A stretch of DNA of 64,000 nt from Flagellimonas pacifica. GTDB taxonomy: Bacteria > Bacteroidota > Bacteroidia > Flavobacteriales > Flavobacteriaceae. The DNA lies in contig NZ_OBEH01000003.1 in the NCBI RefSeq assembly GCF_900215465.1, positions 186,001-250,000 on the forward strand, read 5' to 3'. The notes under the pieces were generated by a model. It saw only the letters and a list, made by a program, of their open reading frames with translations. It did no database searches and was not told where the DNA came from. Position 1 is the first letter of the stretch. Each line of letters opens with the position of its first letter. Position numbers and translations under genes: made by a program. This document shows, piece after piece, positions 8,846 to 16,440 of the stretch.

Positions 8846-9343
8846 CTAACTTTTGTTTCTTTCCTGTAAAAATTTTATGACTAACCCTAGTTGTCCTAAA
8901 TGATAAATATCGTGATGGAGCATTCCATTAACAACAAAACTATATTTATAATTGGCCTTAAAATCGGTGTCGTAATATAGTTCATTCAAAAAACTGTCCT
9001 CTTTCAATTTCAATAGGTCAATCAATTCGGTCAAAGTCTTGTCATATTCGGATTTGATGCAATGCCATCCCAATAACTTGAGTTTGTCATTGGTCAGCCA
9101 GTTTTCTTCACAATCATCAGTTTTACTTCCCTTTCCCGTCCGGATTTTCAGGATTGCTTCTTTTCTCCACAAGGTTAAATGCGAAATTATTTCTGCTATA
9201 CTGTGCAAGTTTTCAATTGGTCTGGTGAACACCAATTTTTCATTCACCTGATTCAATTTGCTATCAAAAGAACTGCCAATCCATAGTTTTCCTTTTTGGA
9301 CATCCTCCAGCTGTTGAATAACATTATCGATAAGATATTTCAT
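8846..9343 (-). CDS. DinB family protein
   Basis: 165 aa, predicted four-helix bundle of the DinB/YfiT superfamily. The three metal-binding histidines are recognisable: one in EIISHLTLWRKEA (about residue 55) and two in HHDIYHLGQLG near the C-terminus. Members with known activity are thiol transferases dependent on bacillithiol, mycothiol or glutathione, or metal-dependent hydrolases; which applies here is unknown. It lies 35 bases after the methyltransferase gene, same strand. Confidence 0.85.
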   Translation of the reverse strand: MKYLIDNVIQQLEDVQKGKLWIGSSFDSKLNQVNEKLVFTRPIENLHSIAEIISHLTLWRKEAILKIRTGKGSKTDDCEENWLTNDKLKLLGWHCIKSEYDKTLTELIDLLKLKEDSFLNELYYDTDFKANYKYSFVVNGMLHHDIYHLGQLGLVIKFLQERNKS

Positions 9344-9378
9344 TCCAATAGATACTAATGAGCGTGTAGACTCAGTTG

Positions 9379-10002
9379 CTAATTCTTAATTCCGACAAAC
9401 CTTGTTACTGAGCCCTTTCCATTATGGTACAGCCCCTCATTCAATTGTACTTCTTTTTCTGCCAATTCCAGAATCTTATAATTTTCAAAATCCGACTTTA
9501 ACTCGTCAACGGAAAACAATGAATCTAAATCTCCCGGCCCACCAATTTTTGGGTTCATGTTCCGATATTCAAGATGGTTTTTTCCAAAGGCCTCGAATAT
9601 CAAGACTCCACCTTTCTTTAATTTCCTATTGAGCAATTTATGGTATTCTGATTTGATGTTTGCCGGAAAGTGTGCATATATCAACGCTATGGCATCAAAC
9701 TGCTGGTCCTTGTAGTCCAAATCCGGTAACATTCCCACTTCATATTCAATAGAGACATTATTGTCATTTGCAAGTGCTAATGCTTTATTTTTTCCTTCAA
9801 GACTAATGTCAAATGCACACACATCCCAACCAATGCTGGCAGCATAAACAGCATTTCTACCTTCGCCTTCTGCCCCAAAAAGAATCTTTCCAGTTTCCAG
9901 TTTTTGGATTTGTTCTTTTAGAAATTCATTTGGTTTGATCCCATAAGCAAATTCCTTTTCTTGATATCTGTCATTCCACCTTTTTGTCCAAGCGTCTGTC
10001 AT
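9379..10002 (-). CDS. Class I SAM-dependent methyltransferase
   Basis: 207 aa. Rossmann-fold methyltransferase with an S-adenosylmethionine-binding motif [17 protein letters not shown] (about 40-55), an acidic residue after strand 2 (DVCAFDIS) and motif [14 protein letters not shown]. The GAEGEGRNA form resembles TehB-like or thiopurine-type methyltransferases that act on small molecules; the substrate is not deducible. Nearby GNAT and DinB genes suggest a mixed accessory set rather than a pathway. Confidence 0.85.
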   Translation of the reverse strand: MTDAWTKRWNDRYQEKEFAYGIKPNEFLKEQIQKLETGKILFGAEGEGRNAVYAASIGWDVCAFDISLEGKNKALALANDNNVSIEYEVGMLPDLDYKDQQFDAIALIYAHFPANIKSEYHKLLNRKLKKGGVLIFEAFGKNHLEYRNMNPKIGGPGDLDSLFSVDELKSDFENYKILELAEKEVQLNEGLYHNGKGSVTRFVGIKN

Positions 10003-10087
10003 TTTTTGTTCTATTTGTTTTATTGCCGTAAGGATTTAAGTTGTGCGATAATTGCATTGCAAACATCTACTATAACAAATATAACCG

Positions 10088-10115
10088 AATAGAAAACCCG
10101 TAAAGGTTTTCTATT
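10088..10115. terminator. Hairpin after the serine hydrolase gene
   Basis: Perfect 11-bp inverted repeat, AATAGAAAACC and GGTTTTCTATT, with loop CGTAAA, 49 bases beyond the stop of the serine hydrolase gene on the minus strand. No long T-tract follows, so it may be a weak terminator or an mRNA-stabilising hairpin. Confidence 0.45.
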
Positions 10116-10163
10116 GGAAGGATTACATTAACAATTTGGCTTATATGGTATTGATGATAGTTT

Positions 10164-11633
10164 TTACTCTCGGTTAAATTCAATGGGTTCTTTTTGAGAG
10201 TATAATTTTAATTGTGAGATAACTCCCTTGTGGTTGTTTGTAAACTCAATGGTGAACTCAGGATTAAAATCTCCGGTAAATTCTTCTGTTCCTTTTAAAT
10301 AAAAACGATTATAATTGAGGTGTGCCAATTGAAATTTAAAGGTTGGCAATACAGCAAATAAAGTCTTGTTCTCTTTTATAATTTTGATTGTTCCAAACCC
10401 ATTTGCTTGATATGTTCCCACAAACTCTTCAATGGAATGAGAAGGCATTTTTTCTTTGTTCAGCGTTTCAGCTTTTGTTTTAGCTTTATACATATCATGA
10501 ACCACTACAGGGAATTCAAAGTCTGGAAGTTCCATCAATTTTCTGGAGATATAATCTGAAATGGCATACGGTAGAAGAGAGCTTTTTTGATTGGTCAATA
10601 CAACAATCCCGATATTTTCAAACGGGTACAAATCCATTAAAGTGGAAAATCCGTTTGTGTTACCGCCATGACGAACCCGATAGTGTCCATGCCAAGCCCT
10701 TAAACGCCAGCCATATCCTTCCCCCCATAAAAAGGCATCTTTTTCGTAGATATCATTTTTCATGTTTTTAAGAGTTGTGGCTTCTCTAACGTATTTTTTT
10801 GGAATGACTTGGTTTTTGTTGAAAACACCATTGTTCAGCCAGGCGAGCATCCAATTTGATAAGTCTTTCACCGAACTCTTTAAAGCTCCGGCTGGGGTAT
10901 AAGAGTAATAGTCTTCAAAGGGGACATTTTCTATTTTTCCGTTGTGCATGGCATAGCCTTTGGAAAAGTTGTTGGTTTTTTCCATTTCTTCAGTTGTGGT
11001 GTATGAAGAATTCATGTGCAAGGGGTTTAATATCCTTTCTTTTATATTTATGTCCCAACTCTTATTGGTGATTTGTTCTGCAATCGTTCCTGCCAATGTA
11101 TAGCCCAGATTGCTATAGATCCAACTATCTTTTATTTCTCCCTCTGGCTTAAGATACCTTAAACGTTGCACGGTTTTTAACTTGTCTTTTTCTGGAAACA
11201 TAACAATTGAAGAACCTTGATTGCCAATTCCACTTCTATGGCTCAATAAATCTCCAATGGTTATAAGATTATCCATTTTCTCATTGTAAAATTGAAAATT
11301 AGGAACATGTAGAGCTGGTTTGTCATGAAGGGATAGTTGACCTTCTGATTCCAAAACTCCCAGCAGTGTTCCGGTAAAAGCTTTTGTCATGGATGCTATA
11401 TGAAAGACCGTACTATCGTTGGCTGGCAATTTATCTTCCAGATCTCTATAGCCAAACCCTTTTGAATAGATTACTTTGTTGTCCTTTACCACTGCTACGG
11501 ATAGACCAGCTGCTCTATATTTTTTTATTAGGTTGGATATTACGGCATCGGTTTTTTTTAACTCTTTAGGTATTTGCTGACCCAAGCATAGTTGTGCAGA
11601 TAATAGTAATGTGAGTGCGGAGATAACCTTCAT
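10164..11633 (-). CDS. Class C beta-lactamase-type serine hydrolase, secreted
   Basis: 489 aa with a signal peptide (ALTLLLSAQLCLG, then QQIPK). The penicillin-binding-protein fold motifs are present: SxxK as SMTK (Ser81, Lys84) and YxN as YSN (173-175), with a HGGNTNG segment in the KTG-box position. Residues from about 400 form a separate beta-rich C-terminal domain (GTYQANGFGTIKII) common in this group. It could be a D-amino peptidase, esterase or beta-lactamase-like enzyme in the periplasm; antibiotic resistance cannot be claimed. The AraC regulator gene lies upstream on the same strand, 88 bases away. Confidence 0.85.
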   Translation of the reverse strand: MKVISALTLLLSAQLCLGQQIPKELKKTDAVISNLIKKYRAAGLSVAVVKDNKVIYSKGFGYRDLEDKLPANDSTVFHIASMTKAFTGTLLGVLESEGQLSLHDKPALHVPNFQFYNEKMDNLITIGDLLSHRSGIGNQGSSIVMFPEKDKLKTVQRLRYLKPEGEIKDSWIYSNLGYTLAGTIAEQITNKSWDINIKERILNPLHMNSSYTTTEEMEKTNNFSKGYAMHNGKIENVPFEDYYSYTPAGALKSSVKDLSNWMLAWLNNGVFNKNQVIPKKYVREATTLKNMKNDIYEKDAFLWGEGYGWRLRAWHGHYRVRHGGNTNGFSTLMDLYPFENIGIVVLTNQKSSLLPYAISDYISRKLMELPDFEFPVVVHDMYKAKTKAETLNKEKMPSHSIEEFVGTYQANGFGTIKIIKENKTLFAVLPTFKFQLAHLNYNRFYLKGTEEFTGDFNPEFTIEFTNNHKGVISQLKLYSQKEPIEFNRE

Positions 11634-11683
11634 TTTCGTTTTTATTAGTTTTTAACAAAAATGAAGGTTTGTATACAGTTAAA

Positions 11684-11707
11684 AGTCCGAGTAAAGAAAG
11701 TCGGACT
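11684..11707. promoter_or_regulatory. Inverted repeat between AraC regulator and serine hydrolase
   Basis: AGTCCGA (11684-11690) and TCGGACT (11701-11707) are a perfect 7-bp inverted repeat with a 10-base spacer, in the 88-bp gap between the stop of the AraC gene and the start of the serine hydrolase. It may be a regulator-binding site or a weak terminator of the AraC transcript; the sequence does not decide. Confidence 0.4.
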
Positions 11708-11721
11708 AATTTGTTTGCAAC

Positions 11722-12822
11722 TTAGTTGGACAGATGTTGTTTTCTATATTGGACTGGGGTTTGATTTGTGATTTTTTTGAACGCAGTGTAAAAAGAAGAT
11801 TTAGAGTTGAAGCCTACTTGATATAAAATTTCCAAAATTGTCACATCTTTTTCATTTGGGTTTTTTAAAACCTCTTTGGCCTCATTTATTCTATACTCAT
11901 TAACAAAATCAAAAAAATGTTTGCCCAATTGATGGTTGATCAATATGGATAGGTCCTTTTCTGGGATGTCCGTTTGAAAAGCTAATTTCTGCAATGTCAA
12001 TTCACAATCTAAATAGGGCTTTCTCTCCTCCATAAAGGAAGTCAGTTTCTTTAGATACTTATTTTCTAATTCGTTTTTTTTATGAAAATACCCTTTGTTT
12101 TTCTCTTCAACTCCTACTGCTATAGGCTTAAGGTTGATGTTGATGCCGGTAAAAAGTTTTGGTTGATACAAGGCTTTTAAGACAAAAAAAACAGTTATCA
12201 ACAATACGGAAATGCTGATCAGTATATTAACGTTCAAAATGTAATGTTGCAGTGCGGAATTGGATAACCCCCACCTTATAAGGACAAATGAATGGGCAAT
12301 ACAAGAAAACACCGAAATTTGAAATAGCCATTTATATATTGCGTAATTGGCATTTGTGTAGTTTTCTAGGTATACGGTTTTGTATTTTTTTAAAATAATG
12401 AATATGATGATGATGTAAACTATAAATTGTAGTTCCGCAGTTATTTTGAAAAGCAATAAACTTTCGCTAGAGAACCCAGTTGTCTTAAAAACAAAAAGAA
12501 ATAGGAAAAAGGGGAATGCATGTACAATATGTTTTTTTGTTATTTTAAAGTTGATGTAACAGGCAGACAGTACATACAAATAGAAGAGGGGTAATTGCAA
12601 CAAACTTGAAGAGACTTTTAAATTTTGGATATTGGGGTATTCTAGTGTCTTGTTCGTGAAAAGACCAATTAAGTCAAACGCAATGACCAAAAGATATATA
12701 CCAAATAACCTATTTGATAATTTGTTTTTTGTTTTGACCGTAAAAAGAAAGACGGAAAGCAGCAGCATAATAAAGACAACAATCTTCCCTATGCTTTCAA
12801 TTAATTCTATTTTATTCTCCAA
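11722..12822 (-). CDS. Membrane-anchored AraC family transcriptional regulator
   Basis: 366 aa. The N-terminal 220 residues contain about seven hydrophobic helices (for example IVVFIMLLLSVFLFTV, LPLFYLYVLSACYINF). A charged linker follows, then a C-terminal AraC DNA-binding domain from about 265 (LTLQKLAFQTDIPEKDLSIL; ILYQVGFNSKSSFYTAFKK; TNQTPVQYRKQ). This membrane-sensor plus AraC layout is common in Flavobacteriia. It probably senses an extracellular or membrane signal and controls neighbours; the downstream serine hydrolase is the obvious candidate target. Confidence 0.85.
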   Translation of the reverse strand: MENKIELIESIGKIVVFIMLLLSVFLFTVKTKNKLSNRLFGIYLLVIAFDLIGLFTNKTLEYPNIQNLKVSSSLLQLPLFYLYVLSACYINFKITKKHIVHAFPFFLFLFVFKTTGFSSESLLLFKITAELQFIVYIIIIFIILKKYKTVYLENYTNANYAIYKWLFQISVFSCIAHSFVLIRWGLSNSALQHYILNVNILISISVLLITVFFVLKALYQPKLFTGININLKPIAVGVEEKNKGYFHKKNELENKYLKKLTSFMEERKPYLDCELTLQKLAFQTDIPEKDLSILINHQLGKHFFDFVNEYRINEAKEVLKNPNEKDVTILEILYQVGFNSKSSFYTAFKKITNQTPVQYRKQHLSN

Positions 12823-12893
12823 TAATTCCTTACTAGTTTTTAAATCACCGCCAACGCTTTATGCGTAGCTATTGTATTGTGGGCTAAAAGTTA

Positions 12894-13062
12894 TTAAATT
12901 ATGATTGAACATCTTTGGTGAAGTGTGTTTTTTCCAATAGGTAAATTCAGTTCAGTTAATATTTCGTTTAAACTCAACAATGAAGTTTTGTCAATTAATT
13001 CTGTATTGATTTTCAGTTCGTTTTTTTCTGTCTTCAATATGTAATCTCCCGCAATTTTTATG
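12894..13062 (-). pseudogene. Possible 3' remnant of an unidentified coding sequence
   Basis: Directly after the GrpB stop, another minus-strand frame is open for about 55 codons with protein-like composition (YIKIAGDYILKTEKNEL, then INTELIDKTSLLSLNEILTE, LNLPIGKNTLHQRCSII, stop 12894-12896). It has no ATG and begins just after an in-frame stop within the GrpB 3' end. It could be the tail of a gene whose 5' part was replaced, or a 46-aa protein starting at TTG. I do not recognise the family. Confidence 0.4.
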
Positions 13063-13639
13063 TATTAGTGTTACTGATTATATCCAACGTTTCATTTACA
13101 AAATCGGTTTTCCCAAGTACGTAGGAGCCTCGGTCATTTTTAAATTTAGAAGCTAGTTCCAGTTTTAGATTTTCGTATTCCTGTGCTCTTTTACTATTTG
13201 CATTTAGATAATCCCTGAAATCAATTTGTTTCCACATCACATTATCTTTTGGGCACATATGAATATGGAAAATCTGTTCTTTTTTTCCATCTACATTGTA
13301 ACCTTTTCCAAATGTGGAGTATTCCGCTATATTTTCTCTTGCCGGAACTTTAAAATGGGAATATCCCAATGCTGTGAATTCCTCAATCAGTTTTTCGTTG
13401 AACAATAGCTCTTCGGGAATCTCAATCATTAAATCAATGTAGGGTTTAGATTTTATCGAAGCTATTGATGAACTGCCAAAATGCTCAATGCGCAGTATTT
13501 TTTCTTTCCCAACTTTAGCTATTATTCTATTTTTTTCATTCTCATAGATATTTTTCCATTCAGGGTCATGGTCAACCAATTCAATAGGAAAAAGTGTGTT
13601 CCAATCCTCTTTGGTTAAATCATACAAAGTCCTTTTCAT
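13058..13639 (-). CDS. GrpB family protein (nucleotidyltransferase-like)
   Basis: 193 aa. It has the GrpB/UPF0157 pattern: VELVDHDPEWKNIYENEK-like start (about 20-37), IEHFGSSSIASIKSKPYIDLMI (about 57-78) with the GSS/D nucleotidyltransferase residues, and IFHIHMCPKDNVMWK. The fold is that of minimal nucleotidyltransferases related to CoaE-associated GrpB domains; no reaction is established to my knowledge. It lies in the series of small minus-strand genes separated by related repeats. Confidence 0.85.
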   Translation of the reverse strand: MKRTLYDLTKEDWNTLFPIELVDHDPEWKNIYENEKNRIIAKVGKEKILRIEHFGSSSIASIKSKPYIDLMIEIPEELLFNEKLIEEFTALGYSHFKVPARENIAEYSTFGKGYNVDGKKEQIFHIHMCPKDNVMWKQIDFRDYLNANSKRAQEYENLKLELASKFKNDRGSYVLGKTDFVNETLDIISNTNT

Positions 13640-13687
13640 TAAATATGTAGTTTTTTTGGTTAGGTAGAATGGTTTGGATTATGATTC

Positions 13688-13725
13688 TTCCAAAATTACA
13701 ATGAATTATTACTATTATGGAGAAC
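13688..13725 (-). repeat. Cassette-like intergenic repeat, copy 4
   Basis: Gene-sense core AATTCATTGTAATTTTG at 13707-13691, 24 bases after the stop of the 144-aa gene. The core agrees with copies 1-3 at 13 or more of 17 positions. Confidence 0.55.
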
Positions 13726-13730
13726 TGGAC

Positions 13731-14165
13731 CTATTGTTTGTAAAGCTCTGGTGTAACGGAAATCTCTATGGAGAGCTCTCCATTTTTGTCATAATATTTG
13801 TAGTCCAGGGTTATCTCATTGTCACGAAATATTTTTAGATCAGGGTTATTTTTAACGTTATCAACAATGTCTGATTTTATATACTTGTTTACTGTGTCAA
13901 GGTTAACTTCAGATTTTTCAATCTTTACAAGGGTATAATGATAGATAAAATTCGTTTTTCCTTTTGTTGAAGCACTATCCAATCTAGTAAATTGGTCAAT
14001 TTGCATTGGGGTTTGTTTGTTCAATTCCAAAGCTGTTTTCTCCAGTTCGGAGGCAAAATCCGTTTTAAAAAGTTGCTGAACTCCGTAATAAGCCAATACA
14101 AAAGATATTATCCCGGCTATTATTCCAATTATAGTTCCTTTTTTTGATTTTCCTTCTTTGGTCAT
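13731..14165 (-). CDS. Small membrane-anchored protein of unknown function
   Basis: 144 aa. A basic N-terminus (MTKEGKSKKG) precedes one transmembrane helix (TIIGIIAGIISFVLAYYGVQ) and an about 110-residue soluble domain presumably outside the cytoplasm. The domain is mixed alpha/beta with no motif I know (QMQIDQFTRLDSASTKGKTN is a distinctive stretch, then IFRDNEITLDYKYYDKNGEL). Repeats of the cassette-like family lie on both sides. Confidence 0.6.
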   Translation of the reverse strand: MTKEGKSKKGTIIGIIAGIISFVLAYYGVQQLFKTDFASELEKTALELNKQTPMQIDQFTRLDSASTKGKTNFIYHYTLVKIEKSEVNLDTVNKYIKSDIVDNVKNNPDLKIFRDNEITLDYKYYDKNGELSIEISVTPELYKQ

Positions 14166-14173
14166 TTTGATAT

Positions 14174-14259
14174 GAGTTGTTTTTTGGCTAGTGTAAAAGG
14201 TTCCAGCTATAATTCCACCAAAATCATAATTAATTGTGGCCGCTGTTATAAACTAACTC
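14174..14259 (-). repeat. Cassette-like intergenic repeat, copy 3
   Basis: In gene sense it starts within the stop codon of the 94-aa gene (GAGTTAGTTTATAACAG), carries the core AATTAATTATGATTTTG at 14235-14219 and ends AAACAACTC. The outer ends GAGTT and AACTC are inverted. Confidence 0.55.
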
Positions 14260-14543
14260 TAATTCATTAATACTATAAAAGCGATTGCAGCCACAACCGC
14301 AAAAGCAACTAAAAGAAAATAGAGGATTTTCGTTCTCCTATTTTCAATTTTGGCTTTTTCACGGATTGAATTCTTTATGCTTTCCAGTTCTTGCTCGTTT
14401 GCGGTTTTGAAACTTGTTTGGGTTTTTTTACCATCAGCTTTGGTATGGATTGCTTCTCTGTTTTCTTTAAATTTTACTCGGTTAGAAGGCCGTTGCTCGC
14501 GATTTTGCCTTATCCGATTGTTCATGTCCTGAATATGGGTCAT
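14259..14543 (-). CDS. Small tail-anchored membrane protein of unknown function
   Basis: 94 aa. The first 65 residues are hydrophilic and very basic (NRIRQNREQRPSNRVKFKEN), followed by a single C-terminal hydrophobic helix (ILYFLLVAFAVVAAIAFIVL) ending two residues before the stop, so the bulk probably faces the cytoplasm. No family recognised. The stop codon TAG overlaps the start of an intergenic repeat. Confidence 0.6.
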   Translation of the reverse strand: MTHIQDMNNRIRQNREQRPSNRVKFKENREAIHTKADGKKTQTSFKTANEQELESIKNSIREKAKIENRRTKILYFLLVAFAVVAAIAFIVLMN

Positions 14544-14562
14544 CTAAATAAGCTTATGTTTT

Positions 14563-14614
14563 TGTTTTGGTGTAGCACAAAACCACAATGAATTTAGCCA
14601 TTGTTACCCAACGC
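14563..14614 (-). repeat. Cassette-like intergenic repeat, copy 2
   Basis: In gene sense it reads GCGTTGGGTAACAATGGC, then the core AATTCATTGTGGTTTTG (14594-14578), then TGCTACACCAAAAC. It supplies the TAA stop of the HAD-winged helix gene (inside GGGTAACAATGG). It aligns closely with copy 1 over about 50 bases. Confidence 0.65.
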
Positions 14615-15323
14615 TTTTTATTATTTTCTCTATTTCTAAATCAGTCTTAATCTCTTTTCCAATTTCGGTGAATTCAAACAATAGCGGTTCTTCGGATGTG
14701 ATTTTTATATAGTTATTGTCCATCAAAAGATTTAAATGCTTTCTCACTTCTTTTCGGCTAACTCCATTAGATTTTGCTGTTTCTTGAATAGAATACCACA
14801 TATTTTCAATTGGTTCTTTACACTCACTCGAATGAAGCCATAATTCCTTAAAAAGTCTTTTTAATATTTTAAACTGAAATGTTGTTTGTATTCCTCTTTT
14901 TATTTTTTCAGTCCAATTTTCATCACTTGGTTCAATAATTATAGCTTTAAAATTATGTCGTTCAGATTCGATTCCAACACCTTTTGAGTCATCAATATGA
15001 ATGTCAAACCCAAAAGCAGGTGGGAATTTTGACGAGTTTATATTTCGAGCTTTTAATTCACGCTGATTTTCGGTTTGATTAACTATTCGGTCAACTTTGA
15101 TTCCGTAATATTTTAATGTCCGTCTTATTTTACTTTTTGTTCGAAATGACGTTGTGTAAATATGAATTCTGTTTCCTTGATTTTGTAATTCTGATATTAA
15201 CTCACACGTTCCTTTTCGCATTTCTTCAATTCCGAGCAGTTTAGCAACTCCGTGCCTTTTTTCGGTTTCAAATTCTTTTCCATTAGGAATTAAGGTGCTG
15301 TCAAGGTCAAAACTGATGTTCAT
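14604..15323 (-). CDS. HAD-like phosphatase domain fused to a winged-helix domain
   Basis: 239 aa. Residues 1-130 look like a HAD hydrolase: motif I FDLDSTL (Asp6, Asp8), motif II YTTSF (57-60) and the metal-binding motif IV FGFDIHIDD (Asp107, Asp111, Asp112). Residues from about 150 have a winged helix-turn-helix pattern (WYSIQETAKSNGVSRKEVRK, then LMDNNYIKI), as in DNA-binding regulators. The combination is unusual and could be a phosphatase-linked regulator. The substrate and DNA target are unknown. Codon use and low GC match the small genes around it. Confidence 0.65.
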   Translation of the reverse strand: MNISFDLDSTLIPNGKEFETEKRHGVAKLLGIEEMRKGTCELISELQNQGNRIHIYTTSFRTKSKIRRTLKYYGIKVDRIVNQTENQRELKARNINSSKFPPAFGFDIHIDDSKGVGIESERHNFKAIIIEPSDENWTEKIKRGIQTTFQFKILKRLFKELWLHSSECKEPIENMWYSIQETAKSNGVSRKEVRKHLNLLMDNNYIKITSEEPLLFEFTEIGKEIKTDLEIEKIIKSVG

Positions 15324-15330
15324 TTCAAAT

Positions 15331-15408
15331 GTTGGCTAACGGTTTGTCTCTGCTATGACTTTTGGTGTGGTACAAAACTAAAATGAATTATTGCCATTGT
15401 CAGCAACT
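15331..15408 (-). repeat. Cassette-like intergenic repeat, copy 1
   Basis: In gene sense it begins AGTTGCTGACAATGGC (from 15408), carries the core AATTCATTTTAGTTTTG (15389-15373) and ACCACACCAAAA, and ends GTTAGCCAAC (15340-15331). The two ends GTTGCTGAC and GTTAGCCAAC are imperfect inverted repeats with one extra base, so the single strand could fold like an integron attC site. Confidence 0.65.
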
Positions 15409-15415
15409 GTTTTTG

Positions 15416-15736
15416 TTATCTTTTGGATGTGCTAAAACCAACAATACCCCATAAAATAACTAGTCCCAACAAACCTATTTTAACGTAACCCAAAAGGACG
15501 CTAATTAAGAGTATAAAACTAAATGCTAGAGCTATCGTTTTAATGATATTTTTGCTTTTTCCTTTAGGCTTCAGCCCCTTGTAGTGTATGGACTGATTTA
15601 GAAAAATCTCATCTGATTTTTTTAAATAGTACTGAATTTCAGAATCCTCAAATCCTTTCTCTTCCATTTTCTTTTTTATATCCTCCGAGCCAAGGCCTTT
15701 TGCCCGTAGCGATACACTATAATCCAATTTATTCAT
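15416..15736 (-). CDS. Small membrane protein of unknown function
   Basis: 106 aa. An N-terminal helical module (SVSLRAKGLGSEDIKKKMEE, then KGFEDSEIQYYLKKSDEI) resembles a short three-helix or SHOCT-like segment, followed by two hydrophobic helices (IIKTIALAFSFILLISVLLG; IGLLGLVILWGIVGF). Function unknown. It is the first gene of the repeat-separated series. Confidence 0.6.
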   Translation of the reverse strand: MNKLDYSVSLRAKGLGSEDIKKKMEEKGFEDSEIQYYLKKSDEIFLNQSIHYKGLKPKGKSKNIIKTIALAFSFILLISVLLGYVKIGLLGLVILWGIVGFSTSKR

Positions 15737-15840
15737 TTAATCCAAATTGTGACTAACTCGTTTATAAACACAATTTACCCTTTTTACACGATTAACCTTT
15801 GGTTACCTAAAGATAAATCCCACTATTTTGTTTTAAGCCG

Positions 15841-15848
15841 TATCTTTG
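15841..15848 (+). promoter_or_regulatory. -7 element upstream of the 94-aa ORF
   Basis: TATCTTTG matches TAnnTTTG. It would start a transcript near 15855 and give a leader of about 150 bases before the ATG at 16003. No matching -33 TTTG at the usual spacing. Confidence 0.35.
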
Positions 15849-15865
15849 AGGCGCGAAACGTATTA

Positions 15866-15963
15866 TTGTAGATGCCTACAACCATGGTCGAACTAGATAT
15901 AGGATAGGCAAATGGGTACAAACCCCTAGAATATTCAAGGCAATGCCTTTATACATTCTACAA
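15866..15963 (+). ncRNA. Candidate structured leader RNA
   Basis: Dense in short perfect stems: TTGTAG/CTACAA (15866-15871 with 15876-15881), GGGT/ACCC (15914-15925) and AAGGC/GCCTT (15937-15949). TTGTAG at 15866 can instead pair with a second CTACAA at 15958-15963, which would enclose the whole 98-base element, so two exclusive folds are possible. I do not recognise it as a known riboswitch or ncRNA class. Confidence 0.35.
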
Positions 15964-16002
15964 CACCCTTTTCCTTTTGTTTAACTTTTTAATCACCTTG
16001 TT

Positions 16003-16287
16003 ATGAGAAATGGTGAAGATGGTCAGCGGTGTCCCAAATGTAATTCGCCCATGGCTACGGATGATACACGGCACGTATCAAAAATTTCCCAGCTGCTCAC
16101 TCCGGCACAAGTAAAATTGTTGGAATATGTGGATGCCCTGGATGGCCCTGATCGGGTAAAAGCCCTAAAATGGGTGCATGATGTGGCCATCTACAACTCC
16201 CAAGAAACCTTGTATGAAGAAGAAAAAGACGCCCTGTACCAAGTAAAGGTGCTTTGGCAGCTTATTGAGGGTATTTTGGAAGTGTAA
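16003..16287 (+). CDS. Small zinc-ribbon-like protein of unknown function
   Basis: 94 aa. CPKC near the N-terminus (residues 10-13) is half of a zinc-binding knuckle, followed by a predicted helical region (LTPAQVKLLEYVDALDGPDR, then ALKWVHDVAIYNSQETLYEE). No second cysteine pair, so zinc binding might need dimerisation. It is the only plus-strand gene between 7.7 and 23.4 kb, has a structured leader upstream and REP-like repeats immediately downstream. It could also be a non-coding open frame, but composition and the motif favour a real protein. Confidence 0.5.
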   Translation: MRNGEDGQRCPKCNSPMATDDTRHVSKISQLLTPAQVKLLEYVDALDGPDRVKALKWVHDVAIYNSQETLYEEEKDALYQVKVLWQLIEGILEV

Positions 16288-16297
16288 TGTTGCAGAA

Positions 16298-16384
16298 CTG
16301 TCATCCTGAGCTTGTGGAAGGATGGTTTCTAACGTATCGAAACGCACTTTGACAGGCTCAGTGTGACATGGCTTAGGATGACAG
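16298..16384. repeat. REP-like repeat unit with inverted ends
   Basis: CTGTCATCCTGAG (16298-16310) and CTTAGGATGACAG (16372-16384) are inverted, 12 of 13 bases matching. Between them lie GAGCTTGTGGAAGGATGG and CACTTTGACAGGCTCAGTGT. The motifs (TGACAGGCTCAG, TCATCCTGAGC) are the same family as the repeats inside the methylmalonyl-CoA mutase genes and around the GIY-YIG gene. Confidence 0.7.
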
Positions 16385-16393
16385 GGAAGGTGG

Positions 16394-16440
16394 CTTGATG
16401 CCAACATCAAGACGGAAGGGATGCAATGTACCCCTCCGTC
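16394..16440. repeat. Two adjacent hairpins downstream of the REP-like unit
   Basis: CTTGATG/CATCAAG (16394-16411, 4-base loop, perfect) followed by GACGGAAGGG/CCCCTCCGTC (16411-16440, 9 of 10 pairs). Together with the unit before it, almost all of this gap can fold. It could end transcription of the 94-aa gene, although no T-tract follows. Confidence 0.4.

Noticed and set aside
7697..15736. Accessory run as a prophage or integrative element
   Set aside because: No integrase, terminase, capsid, relaxase or tRNA attachment site was seen; the genes look like ordinary accessory genes and cassette-like units.
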